Of a stretch of 64,000 bases of DNA, positions 48,605 through 62,700 are shown one piece after another (the first letter of the stretch is position 1; every line of letters starts with the position of its first letter). The position numbers and the translations under genes were made by a program. This stretch comes from Neckera pumila (lineage: Eukaryota; Streptophyta; Bryopsida; Hypnales; Neckeraceae): assembly GCA_963969595.1 (NCBI GenBank), contig OZ018417.1:9240501-9304500 (forward strand). The letters are read 5' to 3'. Below the pieces are notes generated by a model, which saw only the letters and a list, made by a program, of their open reading frames with translations, ran no database searches and was not told the origin of the DNA.

Positions 48605-49075
48605 CAGTGAGTGTATGCTCAAAATTGAACGGAATTTTGAATTTTGAATTGCGTTGGAATCACACTGAAGTCTACTTTATTGTCATTACAAACACACATA
48701 CATAATTGAAAATCATACAAAGAGTTTGATGTTTTCAATACATTGAGTACTATCTAGTGTTGCCAACATTTGTGAAATTTACAACTTGTATTCAATGGTA
48801 CATATAAGAAATGAACCTTCACAATTGCTTTAGAGATACTTGATCTCATATCACTTGAATTGCTTGTATGATTTCTTGCTTGTTCTTCACCCCATTGCAA
48901 AAAATCTTTGACCATCTTCTATGAAATGATAGATAGTGTATGAAAGACATCCAAATTGTTGTATGGTTTTCATTTATACATTTTTCACTTACTATGAAGT
49001 TGAAGTGCACTTCATTGCAATTCCAACGCGCTTTGTAATTTCAAAATTGAATCATTTTTGAGTATACTAAAGCTT
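48605..49075. repeat. Foldback element between the short ORF and the terpene synthase relic
   Basis: The left end near 48612 (TATGCTCAAAATTGAACGGA and, further in, TTGCGTTGGAATCACACTGA) pairs with the complement near 49005-49072 (TGCAATTCCAACGCGCTTTG and CATTTTTGAGTATACT). Arms are about 60 bp and imperfect. The AT-rich interior has no ORF. This is most likely a MITE. Confidence 0.6.
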
Positions 49076-49434
49076 CCTGAAGTTGATGAACTTTTAGTGA
49101 AAACTGACTGAAAATTTGTACCCCACTTTACAGTACACTGCTGAATAGATTGTGTCTCAACAATTCCAGACTGTTTCTGACATGTATGTAGACTTGCATC
49201 TCAGCGCCAATGATAGGGGAGGATCGGCAGTATAACTGCTAGTGTATTGTGAACTCATGAAAATGTGTATTCATTCTAAAAGGAAGTTTAAATGGATTGA
49301 AGTTTAAACTTGAAACATCCCTCCTTGGCTTCTTCACTAAAAAACATGGAATTAATCACTTGTCTTGTTTTGAGTCAATTCTGAAGACCCAAATGCTGAA
49401 TTTATCTTGCTCAGGGACCAAGATTGTGGAGCTC

Positions 49435-50516
49435 ATGGATTCAATTTCACCTGCCCAACATGCGTCCACAGTTGACGATCAGCTTCCGCCCTTGCTCTCG
49501 ATGATCATCGATGGCCTCCCGCCATTACAACAGTCCAAGTATGTACATGAGGCTGAAAAACGCTTGCACCAGTATGCTGAGCGCTATCCAAATGCCACTT
49601 CCTTATACTCCTTTTGTCGTGTTGGCCTTTCTTCAGCAAGCTACGTGCATAGTGGAGTAATCAGCCTTGATCGTCTTGTAGCAATTTCCATTAATTATGA
49701 ACTGCTGTACGTGGTGGATGATCTCTTTTTTGACAATCCAGATGAGTTTCTTCAAGACCAGTACGGCATTAGCCGCAGCGCAAGTGGAAACTCCCAACAA
49801 ATTCAAGAATATTTGGACCACCTGGATGCGGTTTTCAGTCAACAAGTGCAGCCAAGTAATCCTGCTCCCTTGATTGAGACCCTAATGTGGGAATTAGGAC
49901 GGGACACATTGCAGTTGTCCAACCCTGAATGGTTTAGGAATTATATTGCATGTGTCGTGGAAAGCCACCACACAAATGTTGATAGCCTTGCAGATATTGT
50001 CCAAGGCCACCAGGACTTGAAGTCTTATACTATTATGCGCGCTCAAAATTGTGGTGGGAAATACATTCAGTTGCTAATAGAGTTTGCCAACGATACCTAC
50101 ATTCCGAGTATATTGAAGGCAACTCTATACTTTGAAAACATGACCATGGCAACTTCTGTGCAGCTTGGATTTGCAAATGATGTCTATTCATACCACAGGG
50201 AGAGCTCGCTAGAACAAACTCTCACAATTTGATTATTGTGTTGATGGAATGTGAAGGGAAGCCTTTTGCTCAGACAATGCATATGGCAATAGGCTTGGTG
50301 AATACATACACTCGTGCAGTCATGGATTTGGAAGTTGAAGCTTGGAATTCAACTTTGCAAAATCACTTGCAAGATATCAAAGCACTCATTGCTGGAGGTG
50401 TTTACTTTGGTTGTATGGAGAAGAAATATCGGCATCTTGATTCAGTTTTTCTAGAACTGAGAGACATGACTAGTAGTTGGAAAATCCTTCCTCATGCCAA
50501 AGGTTCAGGGCTCTAA
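49435..50516 (+). pseudogene. Microbial-type terpene synthase-like gene (MTPSL), intronless, with a one-base frameshift
   Basis: MTPSLs are class I terpene synthases of non-seed land plants that ionise prenyl diphosphates to make mono- or sesquiterpenes. From the ATG at 49435 (an earlier in-frame ATG lies at 49393) the frame carries the aspartate-rich Mg-binding motif DDLFFD at residues 95-100 and the NSE triad NDVYSYHRE at 248-256, all key residues intact. The frame then reaches TGA at 50230. The frame one base back continues with NLIIVLMECEGKP and ends at 50516 with the expected C-terminal helices, about 95 more residues. The break lies near 50221-50228 and equals loss of one base or gain of two. 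The total would be about 360 residues, full length for the family. No intron explains the break. It is called a pseudogene unless the base is an assembly error, since both catalytic motifs and long flanking frames are otherwise preserved. Confidence 0.85.
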
Positions 50517-50660
50517 TATTTTTTCTTGTCATATTGTTGGTGGGGCAATTTTGTCTACCAATGTATGATTTCATTACCTTAAATTCCTAGAAGAGATAGG
50601 CTACTATCTTTAAAAAAATAGATTACTAGTGATTTGCTATCATTCATTGGATAGATGATG

Positions 50661-50740
50661 TATGGTATCACAAGCATGAGCAGTGGCTCTGCTTGGCTCG
50701 TAGTTGGTGGAAACCTTTTTCGCGTTGGAATAAAATTGTT
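50661..50740 (+). repeat. Solitary diverged copy of the 70-bp repeat
   Basis: TATGGTATCACAAGCATGAG then CAGTGGCTCTGCTTGGCTCG and GCGTTGGAATAAAATTGTTC match the array at 47429-47635, including the TGGTATCA lead-in, in the same orientation. Together the two sites bracket the short ORF and the terpene synthase relic. Confidence 0.75.
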
Positions 50741-53700
50741 CCTTTTGTGGCAAAAGAAAGAAAAGGAAAAAAAAATGATAGATGATATCTTATTCTTTCT
50801 TCATGAACTTCAAGCATGTAAAAGTGGAGTTTGCACATAATTATGTTTCATGTTCCATATCCAAACTCCAAAGAGACCCTTTTTTTTATAGAATTTTGGA
50901 AGAATCATATATATACAAACAAATGAGAAAGTTTGAAGGATCAAAATATATGGGATGATGGATGCTTATACACATATAACCAACCACTTCTAAAGTAGAG
51001 ATGCATGTAATGACCTAGAATACAAAATTGTTTAAATCTACTAAAATATTTTTCAAGTATAAAATGTCTAATTGGAATAGATATGATTAGCTTTGCAACT
51101 TGATTGATTTTGAGGGTTACTATATTTAGTGACATGTCACTAAATATATCATTTATATATGTATGTATAACAATGACATATTTGACTCTAAATTGTGTAC
51201 CTATTAAATTTTCTATTCATCAGAAGATGTAAGATGGGAGAAAACTTGTACCTCTTAAGACAATTTCTTACCTTTATTGTAGGAATTTATTTTAAATTGT
51301 TTTGACATATTGTAAGTTGTGATCTTGATACAAATAATGAAGCTATTTACAACTATACAAATGAAACAATAATATATGTATCATAAATGAACAATAATTA
51401 TTCATTCAAATAAAGGTACATTCATTTGCATGTGGCCATGTCATTCCACTTTGGCAAAAACTAAATGGATGAATTTTGATAATTTCATCCAGTGTTTCTT
51501 CAACTTATGTGAAAATAGCAAGGAATGATGTGGGTATATATTATGCATGAATGTAAAATCCTCTCTGACTTCCAACAAGATCCAACATCTTAGATAGTTT
51601 AATAATACAAAACTTATTTAAGTGTTGATTTGGTTGAATTTAATGCTCTTATCCCATACCCCTAAAAGAAATGGAAATTATAGGATGGATGATGAATGTT
51701 TTGAAGAGCTAACAATAGGAACTACATAAAACAAATGAAATAAATCCAAGTATGTTACAAAAATAATTTTTGTTTATTCTTTAGTAATGAAATTATCTTG
51801 TTTACTTGGCGCTTTATGATTTTTGTGCAAGGATCTCAATTGATTCATATTAATATGGGAAGGAGTTTTTTTGTATAAACAAAGATTTTACGTTTGGATT
51901 ATTTTGGGGATATTTTTAATTTTGGCAAATTAGTAGGAGGAACAATGTTGGTTTTGATCATTTGAAGAATATTTATTAGAGTGGAAATAATTTGATCTAT
52001 TCATGATGTAAGTCAACGTATTACAGTGTATTTAAGTGCAACTTTAGTATTACTAATTAATAATCTTTAGTATGAGTACATTTAATTTTATATCTAAAAA
52101 TGTAGTTTCAACAACAAATAGGATTTTCCATTATTTTACAATGATTTTGTAATTTGTTGATGTTTTGAATTAAAGTGCAAGAATTCTTATTTTTATTTTC
52201 TTCAAAAGAAGTGTTTAAATTCTTATTTGAAGAAATATTTTGAATACATTCTTGCCATTTCTTGAAGTAACTTTATTATTTTCAAAAATATATACTGGAG
52301 AGGACCTTCAATTTAAACATTTAACAATTATAATTTTTTGTCTACAACTTTTAAGGATTATAATATTATTAACGTTTGTAAACTTTGATCTATGGTATTT
52401 AATTGTAATTAATGGAAATTTAACATTCATTGCACCATCATTAAATGTAATATTAATGTTGTTTCAAAAACTTCTAGACATCACCATTAGTAAAGAAAAT
52501 TATTATGATCATGAAATGATAATCAAGCCCTTCCCAAGAGGTCATAGCTTTTGTATAATATAGATTGATACAATGTAAGTTTATCCATCTTAAAGATGGA
52601 AGATTAAGGGTTTTGACCTTTCATCAATATTAATAGTTTGAACTTTTAAATGTAAATAAGCAACACCTATGTTGAGGAAATCCTTTTGATTGCAGATTGT
52701 GAAGAACTAGCTTCATAACCTTCTTTATGGGAATCTTGTTCATTTCATAAGATTAATTAAAATCATCTACCAAACCATTGTCATGTCCTACCGCCCATTA
52801 ATTAGATGGAATGTTTGTTGCTTGTTTGCTTTTGGTTAGAATGTATTGCTCATTAGTAGCAACATATGCCTTTTTCCATATGGCTTATTATAACGTAGAA
52901 GTTTTTTTCCAACAACCATTCCATACAAAATAATTGTTTATCATTGCAACATTGACTTTTGTACGCTCATTAGTTTTGTCCATCCTCACTTCTCGTACAA
53001 TTTTTTGTCCTATGCTCCAATAATGTGGACCATAACCCCTAAGTGGTTTTGGGTGTCTTTCAATGCATCTCCACATATGGTAAGTGCAATGTACACAGCC
53101 TTGCATGTGAATGGTTTACTATCCATTTAATTTTTATTTATTTTTTGTTGAATTTGCACTAAAGTCTTCTATCGAACTATACACATTTTGGCTATATTAG
53201 ACATAATACTAATTTTGTAAATATTGTAAAGTTGTAACTCCAGTATACATATTTCTCTAGAAATACACACTTTTGCATGTTCAACAACATCTCATTTCAA
53301 CAGCAAGCATTGCAATATTTTTCTAAAAACATATGAAAATCATAGACTATTGCACCTTCAATTTTGTAGTTTACATTTTTGGCCAATACTTCATGGAATT
53401 TGACAAATACAAGGCGTGTATGAATCCAAAGGACACATTGTGTCCTCAAAACCACTTGGAGGTTAAGACTTACATAGCCCCTCCATCCCTCTCCAAGTGT
53501 TAAAAGCTAAATTCCTTGTATGCTCTTCCCACTGCAAAAATGACATCAATGTGTCAATTTCTTAGCACAAAAAATAATAGGATTTAAAGATAAAGTCTAT
53601 CTAAGTCTATACTAGGAACTTTTTTACATCGCACACTTTGGACCAAGAGCTCCAATTACATGTGTTTGGAACTTAATAAGTGGAGGTTGTCAAAGTGTAC

Positions 53701-53781
53701 ATTTTATGACATTCAAAGAATAGACCAAAACATGATATTAAAGAGCAATATTAGAGTAGGTATGGAAGCAATGATTCTTAC
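50741..53781. other. Gene-free AT-rich stretch; possible unseen 3' exons of the minus-strand gene
   Basis: No gene could be supported. The minus-strand coiled-coil gene has a good donor at 53781, so its last exons should lie here or farther left. I found no clear Lys/Glu-rich exon with proper splice sites. A 72-codon minus-strand frame at 52888-53106 has protein-like composition, but stops surround it and no family is recognised. Confidence 0.35.
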
Positions 53782-56700
53782 TTGCATCCGAAATTGTTGT
53801 TGTAGTTTCTCCACAAGTTCTTTGTGTTGATGCGCTTGCCTTTGCAGTTGAGTCTCCAATATTTCTTTTGCTTTGAGCACTTGGTCTTCACACTGCATGA
53901 TATAATGTGTCAATATAACCTCAATGAAGGTAGAAGGCACAAAAACTACTAAGGGCTTGATTGACCCAATATAGATATAGACTGACCTCCTACACCAACC
54001 CTTCTTATCAACAATTCAACTATTCATATACAATCATATTGTTGGTATTCAATTAGGAAGTGATGTAAGTATGACTTGACAAGTTTTAGTGGCAAGTGAT
54101 CTTTGAATGGAAATCCGATCATATATAGAGACTCCTCATCAACCTAATTGTAAACTTAGAGGTAAAAATCTTATCTTGACAAACATTAGAAGAGATTTGA
54201 GGCCTCTAAGAGATTGCAAGTTATCCTGCGTTTCCAAATTGCGGGAACGCAAGATAACTGCTGGCTGATGTGGTCGAGAGAGTGCCACATCATTTTTGAA
54301 AGAAAAATAAAATTCTGATAGCCCCTATTGGCTGTTCATAGAGCAGGCCAGATCACGGAACGGGCCTATAACGGCCCTCCAATTTCCTCTAATGTTGGCT
54401 CTAATAACCAAATTTTTCTCCATATCTTTGTTGTGATCTCCCAATAATTACACTCGATCCTACACATGTCATAATACAAATAGTATCTTTGAAATGATTC
54501 AAATTGTATCTTTATAGGCTCCACCTTCAATTTTCATCATGTTTTAAAATTAAAAATTAACTAAAGTTGAAGAAATAAAATAACAAAAAAAGAATTAGTT
54601 TCACCAATGGAAGTTTAAAACCCCTAAAGGACCAACATGTGTTTTTTGGCTACATAGAAATTTTGGACAGGTATGCATGACTAAACATTTCTATATTTTT
54701 GGCCCAAATTTTAATAGAGGTGGGGACAAGAATTTTCTTTCATATGCACAAAGTTTCATGACATTTGGAAACATGAGTCGAAAGTTATGGCCTAATATGT
54801 TATTTTTTCTCGTAACTAGGCAGTTCGAGCAGATAAAAAAAAATCCCTTTCTTCAAAAACAAAAAATTGAACTTGGTCTTCTAGAGTTATATACACGTGG
54901 AAAGCTTTGAATCATTCCATTGTGATCAATGAGTCAAAAGTTATGAAGAGTTTGTTTGTGGGCAATTATGGATTCTCTACTCTATAATAAACTTTGAAGC
55001 CGTTTATCTTACTCAATATTCAATATTTTTGGAAAAAAAAAAAATCATAGGATGAAGATTGTTTATTACAACATTTCAACAATTAAATTGACATTTTTCA
55101 ATTCCATAGTTAAATTCTTGACAATTTACTATTTTGAATCATTCTCTACTACTGTCTACTTACTATTTTTTCTTGTATATTGTACAATTCCAAATAATAC
55201 GAAAATTTCATGCATGTGGAAAACTTGTCTAGGAAAAAGAATATAAAGAAGCACCAACATTTTGGACATTTTTTCAAAGAAAAGTGAGCAGGTGAAGTGC
55301 AGCTGCCCTGTTTCTTGCAGGGCCAGAAAAATGATTTCAGTGAATATAAATGCTTATATCTTGCAATTCACGTGACAGAATTTTTTGAGATTCTTACTAC
55401 ATGTTTTCAAGTCAGCATACTACAAGATCTTAAAATTATATGTGTCCATCTCTAATTTATAAGGTTCATAGATTCGTATGTATACAACACTAAAGTTGTG
55501 AATTCATACCTACGTACCATAATCGTATATATTACGTGTACTTTTATGCACTAAATTAGTGCATAAGCAATGCCTATCAATAACGTACAATTATTGTACT
55601 GATATCAATACAATTTAGGTGCTTTTTGGTACCACATTGGTATAATTAAAGTATACAAATTGTACACTCTTAATAAAGATTTTAACGACACCAATTTAGT
55701 GCCTAAAAATACACGTAATATGTATGATTATTGTACGTAGGCATGAATTCATGACTTCAATACAATATCTGTTGAAAAACTGTCCTCCTTCATGTTTGAG
55801 ATGTTAAACAAAGTTTTTTTTCAAAAATTTGGTACTTGTTCTAAAAATGGCAATTTTTGAGCATTATTGGTGAAAATATAGTCATGGAACTTTAGGGAAT
55901 AACCTTTTGTTTTTCTTCCATTTGAAGCTTGAAGATTGTAGTTTGAAGTTGTTGACATTTTGCTTCATAGCTTTTGTGAAGCGCTTTTTTTTCATCATCT
56001 TTGGCCTTGATATTGCTACGAAGGCTTTGTACCTGTATTAGAGGCATCTAATTGAGTATTCCATTAATGACCAATAGGGATTATTTCAATTATGTCAACA
56101 GTAGGTGTGGGTTCTTTGTTCCTTATCTATGTAATAGATTCCAAGGAACAACAATAAAAGCACACACTCTCTACTTTCATGTGGCATAATTAGTGAAACT
56201 ATCTCAATAAACTTTTTATTGACATCAACAATAGTCAAATCACCTCTTGTTGTAGATTTTGTAATTCCGATGTTGTTGCAAAAAGATCCTTTTGCTTAAT
56301 ATTCACACATTGTTGTAGTTCATCAAGCTGGTGATGGAATCATGAGAGCAAAGTTACAAACTACTTAAAGTGGTAGACAATGATTTCCAAATATTTTAAT
56401 TAATTTTGTCTAAAACTAAAGCTAAATTGCATTAAAGAAGAGATTGGTTTCCAACATATATATGGGCATTCATTACTAGGCTTGTCAAAAAAGAACATTG
56501 CAACAATACCTTCCTTGATTGAGTGTGAAGTTCATGCTCATTTTGCACACATGTGTTGGTCACACAAGATAAATTCTTTTGCAAAGTAAATGCCTTGTCT
56601 TCCTACACATATATAAGAAAATCATCAAATATTTACAAACAACATGTCATTCTATAACCCAAAAAAAATTTCTATGAGATCTTTTGCAACAATACATTTT

Positions 56701-59700
56701 CAAAGAGCCTTTAATGAAATTGTCTAGTAATCCTTCACATGAGAATCTCAATTTTTTTAGAGGCAACGCAAGAATCTAACTAAAACTAATTAATCATGTC
56801 ATAAGCAAACTTGTTCTAAGGTGAATTCCATAACAAGCAGATGTTGAAAGTATTTTACCAGTCTAGCCAAATCAGCAACAGAATTGCGTTTCATATTCCT
56901 AATACAATGAAGTAAGTTCAAATCAATAGTGATTGAAGTGCACCCATGTCCACAAGCTTTAAACAAATTCCAAAAGTCATAGATTGATTGGATGTAGATT
57001 AGTATTACATCATCTCATCTTGGACACTTGCAACAATTGATTGAGTGTGTTTATGTGCCTTCAGCCCCATCTTTACTTTTTCACTCTACAAAAAATCCAT
57101 AAGACACAACATTATTTTATTTAGTTTGCATTTCTAATTGATTCATTCAAAATGCAAACTTCTTATTTTGTTAATTCATGGCAAAAGTTAGTTTTTACCG
57201 CTAGTGTTACATCCACTTTTGCAAATTTGAGTTCACTTTCAACTTGACTTTTTGCCAATTTCTCCTGCATATCGAATAGATCCTTTATGTAGAACCACAA
57301 TTGATGACTTGTATAAAAATTTAGTAGGTAGCTAGAACAAATAAAACTCAAATTTATCTTCTCATATGGCCAATGTTTATCAAAATTCCAGTTGTTTAAA
57401 TCCACATCAAAGTTTGATGAACATTTAGAAAAAGGTGTGCGCGATAGGTATCATTTAGTTTAGAAATTAAGGAGTCAATATATTTTGCCTTTACTTTAAA
57501 TAATATTTGTCTCTCTTATGAACATTATTATGCCTACTTGTAACTGTAAAACAAAGAACTACTATGGACTCTCTTATATGGATGATATCCACCAACAAGA
57601 GGCTAACTGCCACTAATTATTAAAACTTCAAATAGAAATCAAAATATCTTAAATATAATTGTCACATTTCCTTCAATATAATATTCATTGGTTGATATTT
57701 CAAAAATCCTATATGACAATCTTAGAATGATATAACTGTATGGTATAATTATATGCAAAATAAAAAAATAGTTTTTGAGATGATCTCTCTTAAATTCATA
57801 CACATTTCAAATAGAAGGAGGAGAAAGCCAAACTAACCAAATTGGATCCTACAAAATTTTTAAATATTTAAATATGCATCAATTTTTGAAATTTAATGAT
57901 TTATATTATTAGCAAATTGTTTGGAACATCTTCAAAAAAATTGGAATCATTCTTAATTTTTTTCTTAATCACATCAAATTAAACCTTGTATTTTCAAAAT
58001 TGCTAAAAATACAACTTTGAATGAATTTCCTCCAAACCCAATGTATTTGCACATACTAAAGACTAGAAATGCACAAAAAAATATCTTTTTCCATCCCCAA
58101 TATTACTTTTCATCGTAAGATCATTATTTATGCTTGCTCCCTTTTTCTATAAGACTATATTTTCTAAATAAAATTTGAAATACTTCTCACAATGAAATTT
58201 TCAAAATAAAAAAATGCAAAAAACATGTCAACTTGTTACTCTACAAGATACTAGTTTATAAAATATTGAAATTTGTTTCACCCTACCAAGAATTTGCCAT
58301 TGAAAATTTGAAAAATACATTGTATCCTCGTAGTCTTCAAGTGGTTAACATGTCCATTTCATTGGATACCAAAACATTCTACATTTGCTCAATTTCTCAC
58401 CTTCAAGATGTAGAGAAGGCAATAAAAAGTACATGAGACATTCACTATTCTTATTTTCATCAAATGATGCCTGGAGGAACACTTACATTTACAAGATCTG
58501 ATTGCACTCTTGCTAATTGGACCTCCAAAGCTTGTACTTTTAGATTTTCATCAAACAATAGTTGAATGTAACGTGATTTCTCTTGAATCGCTCCGGAGAT
58601 TTGCTTGTGAAGCTCAAATTCCTGAATAGTGAACATTTCAAGCTTATCAATGACAATGGATAAATTGCACCATAAATAATTAAAAGTAGCAATTGTAAAA
58701 CCTCAATTGGTCCTAAGATTATGCCTTTCTACACTTTAGGGGTAGAAAAAAAGTAGTGAATGGGGGTGAACAATGAATGTAAATGTGTCTATGACCAGGA
58801 TTTTCTCCCTTGAAGACAAGTGTTCAACTTCACTTCACTAAAGATAACATATTTGTAAGATTCAAAAAGGGGGTGTTCAATATCATGCAAATATTTTGAA
58901 TTTGTATTGGATAAATTTTTTTAATCAATTATTTTATAAATAAGGTTTGACAATCAATAATGTATTTAAAGGCTTGTTCATATGTAAACGCATACAACTA
59001 TATTTCCAAAAATGCCACAAATTTTGTTAGAGATAAGCTCCCAAATTACAATATTATATCCCAAAAAGCATCAATCAATGCATACTCCTTTATGAATATC
59101 CAACCTTGTCTTGCCATTCAGACTCAAGAAAGACATGATTTTGGCAACATTCTTCAAGTTTTATTGCATGCTCTACCTGCCATTCACCGTGAATTTTAGC
59201 ATAAAACAACCACCAATATAAAAATAGAGAACTATCAAAATTGAAAGATATTATTAAAATACTCATGTACTTGCTTTCAATTCCACTGCAAAAGTCCTTC
59301 ACTAAAATTCTAGTGTAAAAACACACCACATTGCAAAATCCATTTCAATACTTTGATAGATATTGGTAGATATATACACACAATGGATCACATAGAGAAT
59401 CAAATAATTGTCTACCAAAGGCAAGAAAAAGTTTAACCTAAAGAGTTTCAGTTTTGTTTTTTGTAACCAATATTTTGAACCAAGTAATGAGCACTGTTAT
59501 TGATAAAAATCACATGCTATCTCCAAATAAATATAGTGAATCTAACATATTAATAGAAGTTATCCTCTGTAGCTACATGAGTACAGATGTTTCCTTCCTT
59601 AGTCTTACATCTTGTTTTAAAAGACATAGAATCAATACCCTCTTTGTTCTACTTAAAGAAAAACTCTATTTGTCTGCCAAAAATAGAATTAGTGGTAGTG

Positions 59701-62700
59701 AATTTGGCATTGTGCATTCACTTTAGTGTCTTTCATAATAATGACATTCAGATTAAATATTACTTTTTGTCCTCTCAAGAAAGCTTACTTGAATGTACCA
59801 TATACATTGATAGAGACATAATCTTCAAGAATCACCATTGGTCATAGCACCCGAATACCTTCAATTTCTTGACTTCCTCTGTATGAAGCGTCATCATATC
59901 CTACGATCAAAGGTGAAATATGGATCGGAATACAAATGAATGAATTTTGTATAAAGAGCTTTGTAGAACACTAATGATCAAGATATAAATATATATAGGC
60001 AACCATCTTAAAAGACACAAAATCATAGTTACTAGTAGTTAGTAGACATATGCTTGAATAGTTAGGTATTTGTATTCCATAACTTTCTATTACAATGACC
60101 ATTCCAACTTCTAGTTTAGAAATGGACTCCCATTTTGGGAATTCATTAAAGAACAAAATAAATCTTTTCAATTAGAAGAAATTGGTCCTAAGACTCTTAG
60201 TTCCCTATATACATTGAAGTACGAGTACCCTAAACCAACACTATGTACACCAATGGCATATATTCGAGGCTTTAAATGGATGAATAAATTATATATATAA
60301 TGTTGGTTTCAAAAGCTTTTTTAATTTTGGTATGCCTACTATATTTTACAAAAAATTAAGAATGTCAATATTGTATAATGACATATGCACTATAGTTTGG
60401 AATATACATATGTAACAAAAAATACCTTGCTAGCAGAAATTCAAAATTTAGATGAATGTATGATTTTGACACTACACAAAATGAAGGAAATTAAGACCAA
60501 ATCTACAAAAAAAATTTAAATGCAAAATGATATGAACAATATAGTGCCATAGAGTGTCTTATGTACTTCAATGGTTTTTGAGTGTGCATCTTTTTCTCTC
60601 TGACATAAATCTTGCAATTCTATCTCCCTATCCACGTGTTGTTGAGTTGTTGTTAGAATTTCATTTTGAAAGTTCTCTTTCAACTTTGTTGATTCTTGTT
60701 GCCTTCTCATCTTCTCCTTTCCTAGCTGCAGTCGGTTTTACAATGATAAGTTTCTATAAATCCACCATTTGCTTAAACTATGAAAAATTCTATAGAAAAT
60801 TAACCTTCTATATGGTACACATCGAGCACATGGTATAAAGTTATCATAGTTATGAAGGAAGTTGACCACTCATATGCAAACTTACTTATATCACATTCTT
60901 TTGTTATATCTTTCAACTAATATCATCCTGTTGTATCTTTATATAAAGACTAGGAGAATGGATATCATAGTTACTAAAATCCAAGGATTATGATCAATTC
61001 TAAGGAATCAAGGATCAATGTTACAAAAGATTTGAAGTCTACAAAAGGTGGAAAAGAATAAAAAATAGTTCTACCAATTGACAAAGATGTAATTTGCTAG
61101 CCAAGTAGACACAAACTTCAAAAGAAATGGACTTGTTAGATTTTTCACATGGCAAGCAGATAGTTACTCTCAATAAGAAGAACTCTAATCCTTTTTGGAT
61201 CCAACATGAATTAAGAGTCCAATGTCCACAAGGTAGTGAAGGGTAGGATGCTCTCACCTCAATTCGCATTGTTCTTTTGTATTTTGTCAATTCCTATACA
61301 ATACAAACCAAAATATTAGATTGAACCTAGTAGCTAGTGAAAGACAAGCATAAATTTATTCAAACATCAACCTAATGACACGATACTAGTTTCAATATTA
61401 CAACAAGTCTGATTACATTACCTTTTGCAATATTCATGTTTCATGCCTCTAATTTGACCCAATGCTTGAATAAGAATTTTTTTTGAGCATGACAATTGTA
61501 AGGTATGTACTTTGAAAAATCTTTAAAAAGTATTTTGAAGATTTTATTTTTATTTTTTTAGAGATTACATGAATAAACACAAAAATTCAAAGTGTTAATT
61601 ATACATATACCTAAAATCAATCCTAGAATCTTATGCTCAGGTTACGTATATTTTAGGCAAAAATATGACTGCGACTAGATGAGGCCCATAATTAAGTGTA
61701 TTTAATTACCTTACCATTGACAAAACAAAATTAGCCAAAAATATAATTATTTGTTCATATTTAATTATATGTATTGTAGATTTTTTTTTTTGAAGCACAT
61801 GGACAATTTCCATTGCAAGGGGAAGCAGTACAGCAAACCAGAGGCAAACCCTGGAAACCTTTTTAAAATTTCCAGAGTACAAAGTAAAACAAACAGAAAC
61901 CAATACTAAGGCCCAGCCCATAAAAGGCCAAGACTGCACTCGGAGGTAATTCATATGAACACCCCCATTTGAGGGAGCATTACAAAAAATTTCAGGCCTC
62001 AACAAGATTGCAAGTGCATGATTTTTGGCACCCGCTGGGTGCACTTACGGGAATAAATAAATAAAATAATTGAAAAATAGTTATAATTTTTTTTTTTTGA
62101 AAAAAAATATTAAAAAAAAATTCAATATGATGTAGCGCTGACCTGGTCAAAATGCGACCACGGCACATTTCAAATTTTCAATTTTTTTTTTCTTTCTGTA
62201 ATTGCACCAGGGGAACAAGGCTTAGCGGCCTTGTTGAGGCCTGAAATTTTTTGTAATGGACCAATTTCCAGTGCATCTCCAAATGGGAACAATTGCCAAA
62301 AAAATCAGATTGTAACCATGTGTTGTTGAAGCGTCTCAGGAAGACATCAACTTTATTGGGATACTACCGTATATGACTTGACTTTTGTCTTTGCAATGAT
62401 GAAAAATTATTTTTTTCACACAAAGTGATTCATTTCCTCTTATATGAATTAAAGATGATTTTGGTTTTGTAATCTTGTAATTATTTCACAAATCGTCATT
62501 TCTTCATTGTGAATGAAATGTCATGTCCTTTCAAATTTAACTTTCATTGAGTCTAACAAACCCAATGTATATAGACAACGGATCTATTAAAAACATTTTG
62601 CTATTTGTGAATATGAATGCCAAGTGGTGTGATTCATATTTTGTGCTAACTCTTGCATTAGAGGAGATTTGAGCCTCTGGAAGACCATTTTAGAGCTACT

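Noticed and set aside
49297..49392. Upstream extension of the terpene synthase frame from a TTG at 49297
   Set aside because: No ATG in that stretch and the residues do not look like the family; the ATGs at 49393 or 49435 are preferred.
52888..53106. 72-codon minus-strand frame with plausible residue mix
   Set aside because: Stops on both sides and no recognisable family. It could be a scrap of an old transposon gene, but nothing supports a call.
61706..62044. 112-codon minus-strand frame ending near a poly-A run
   Set aside because: No recognised domain. It is more likely part of a retroposed non-coding 3' end than a gene.
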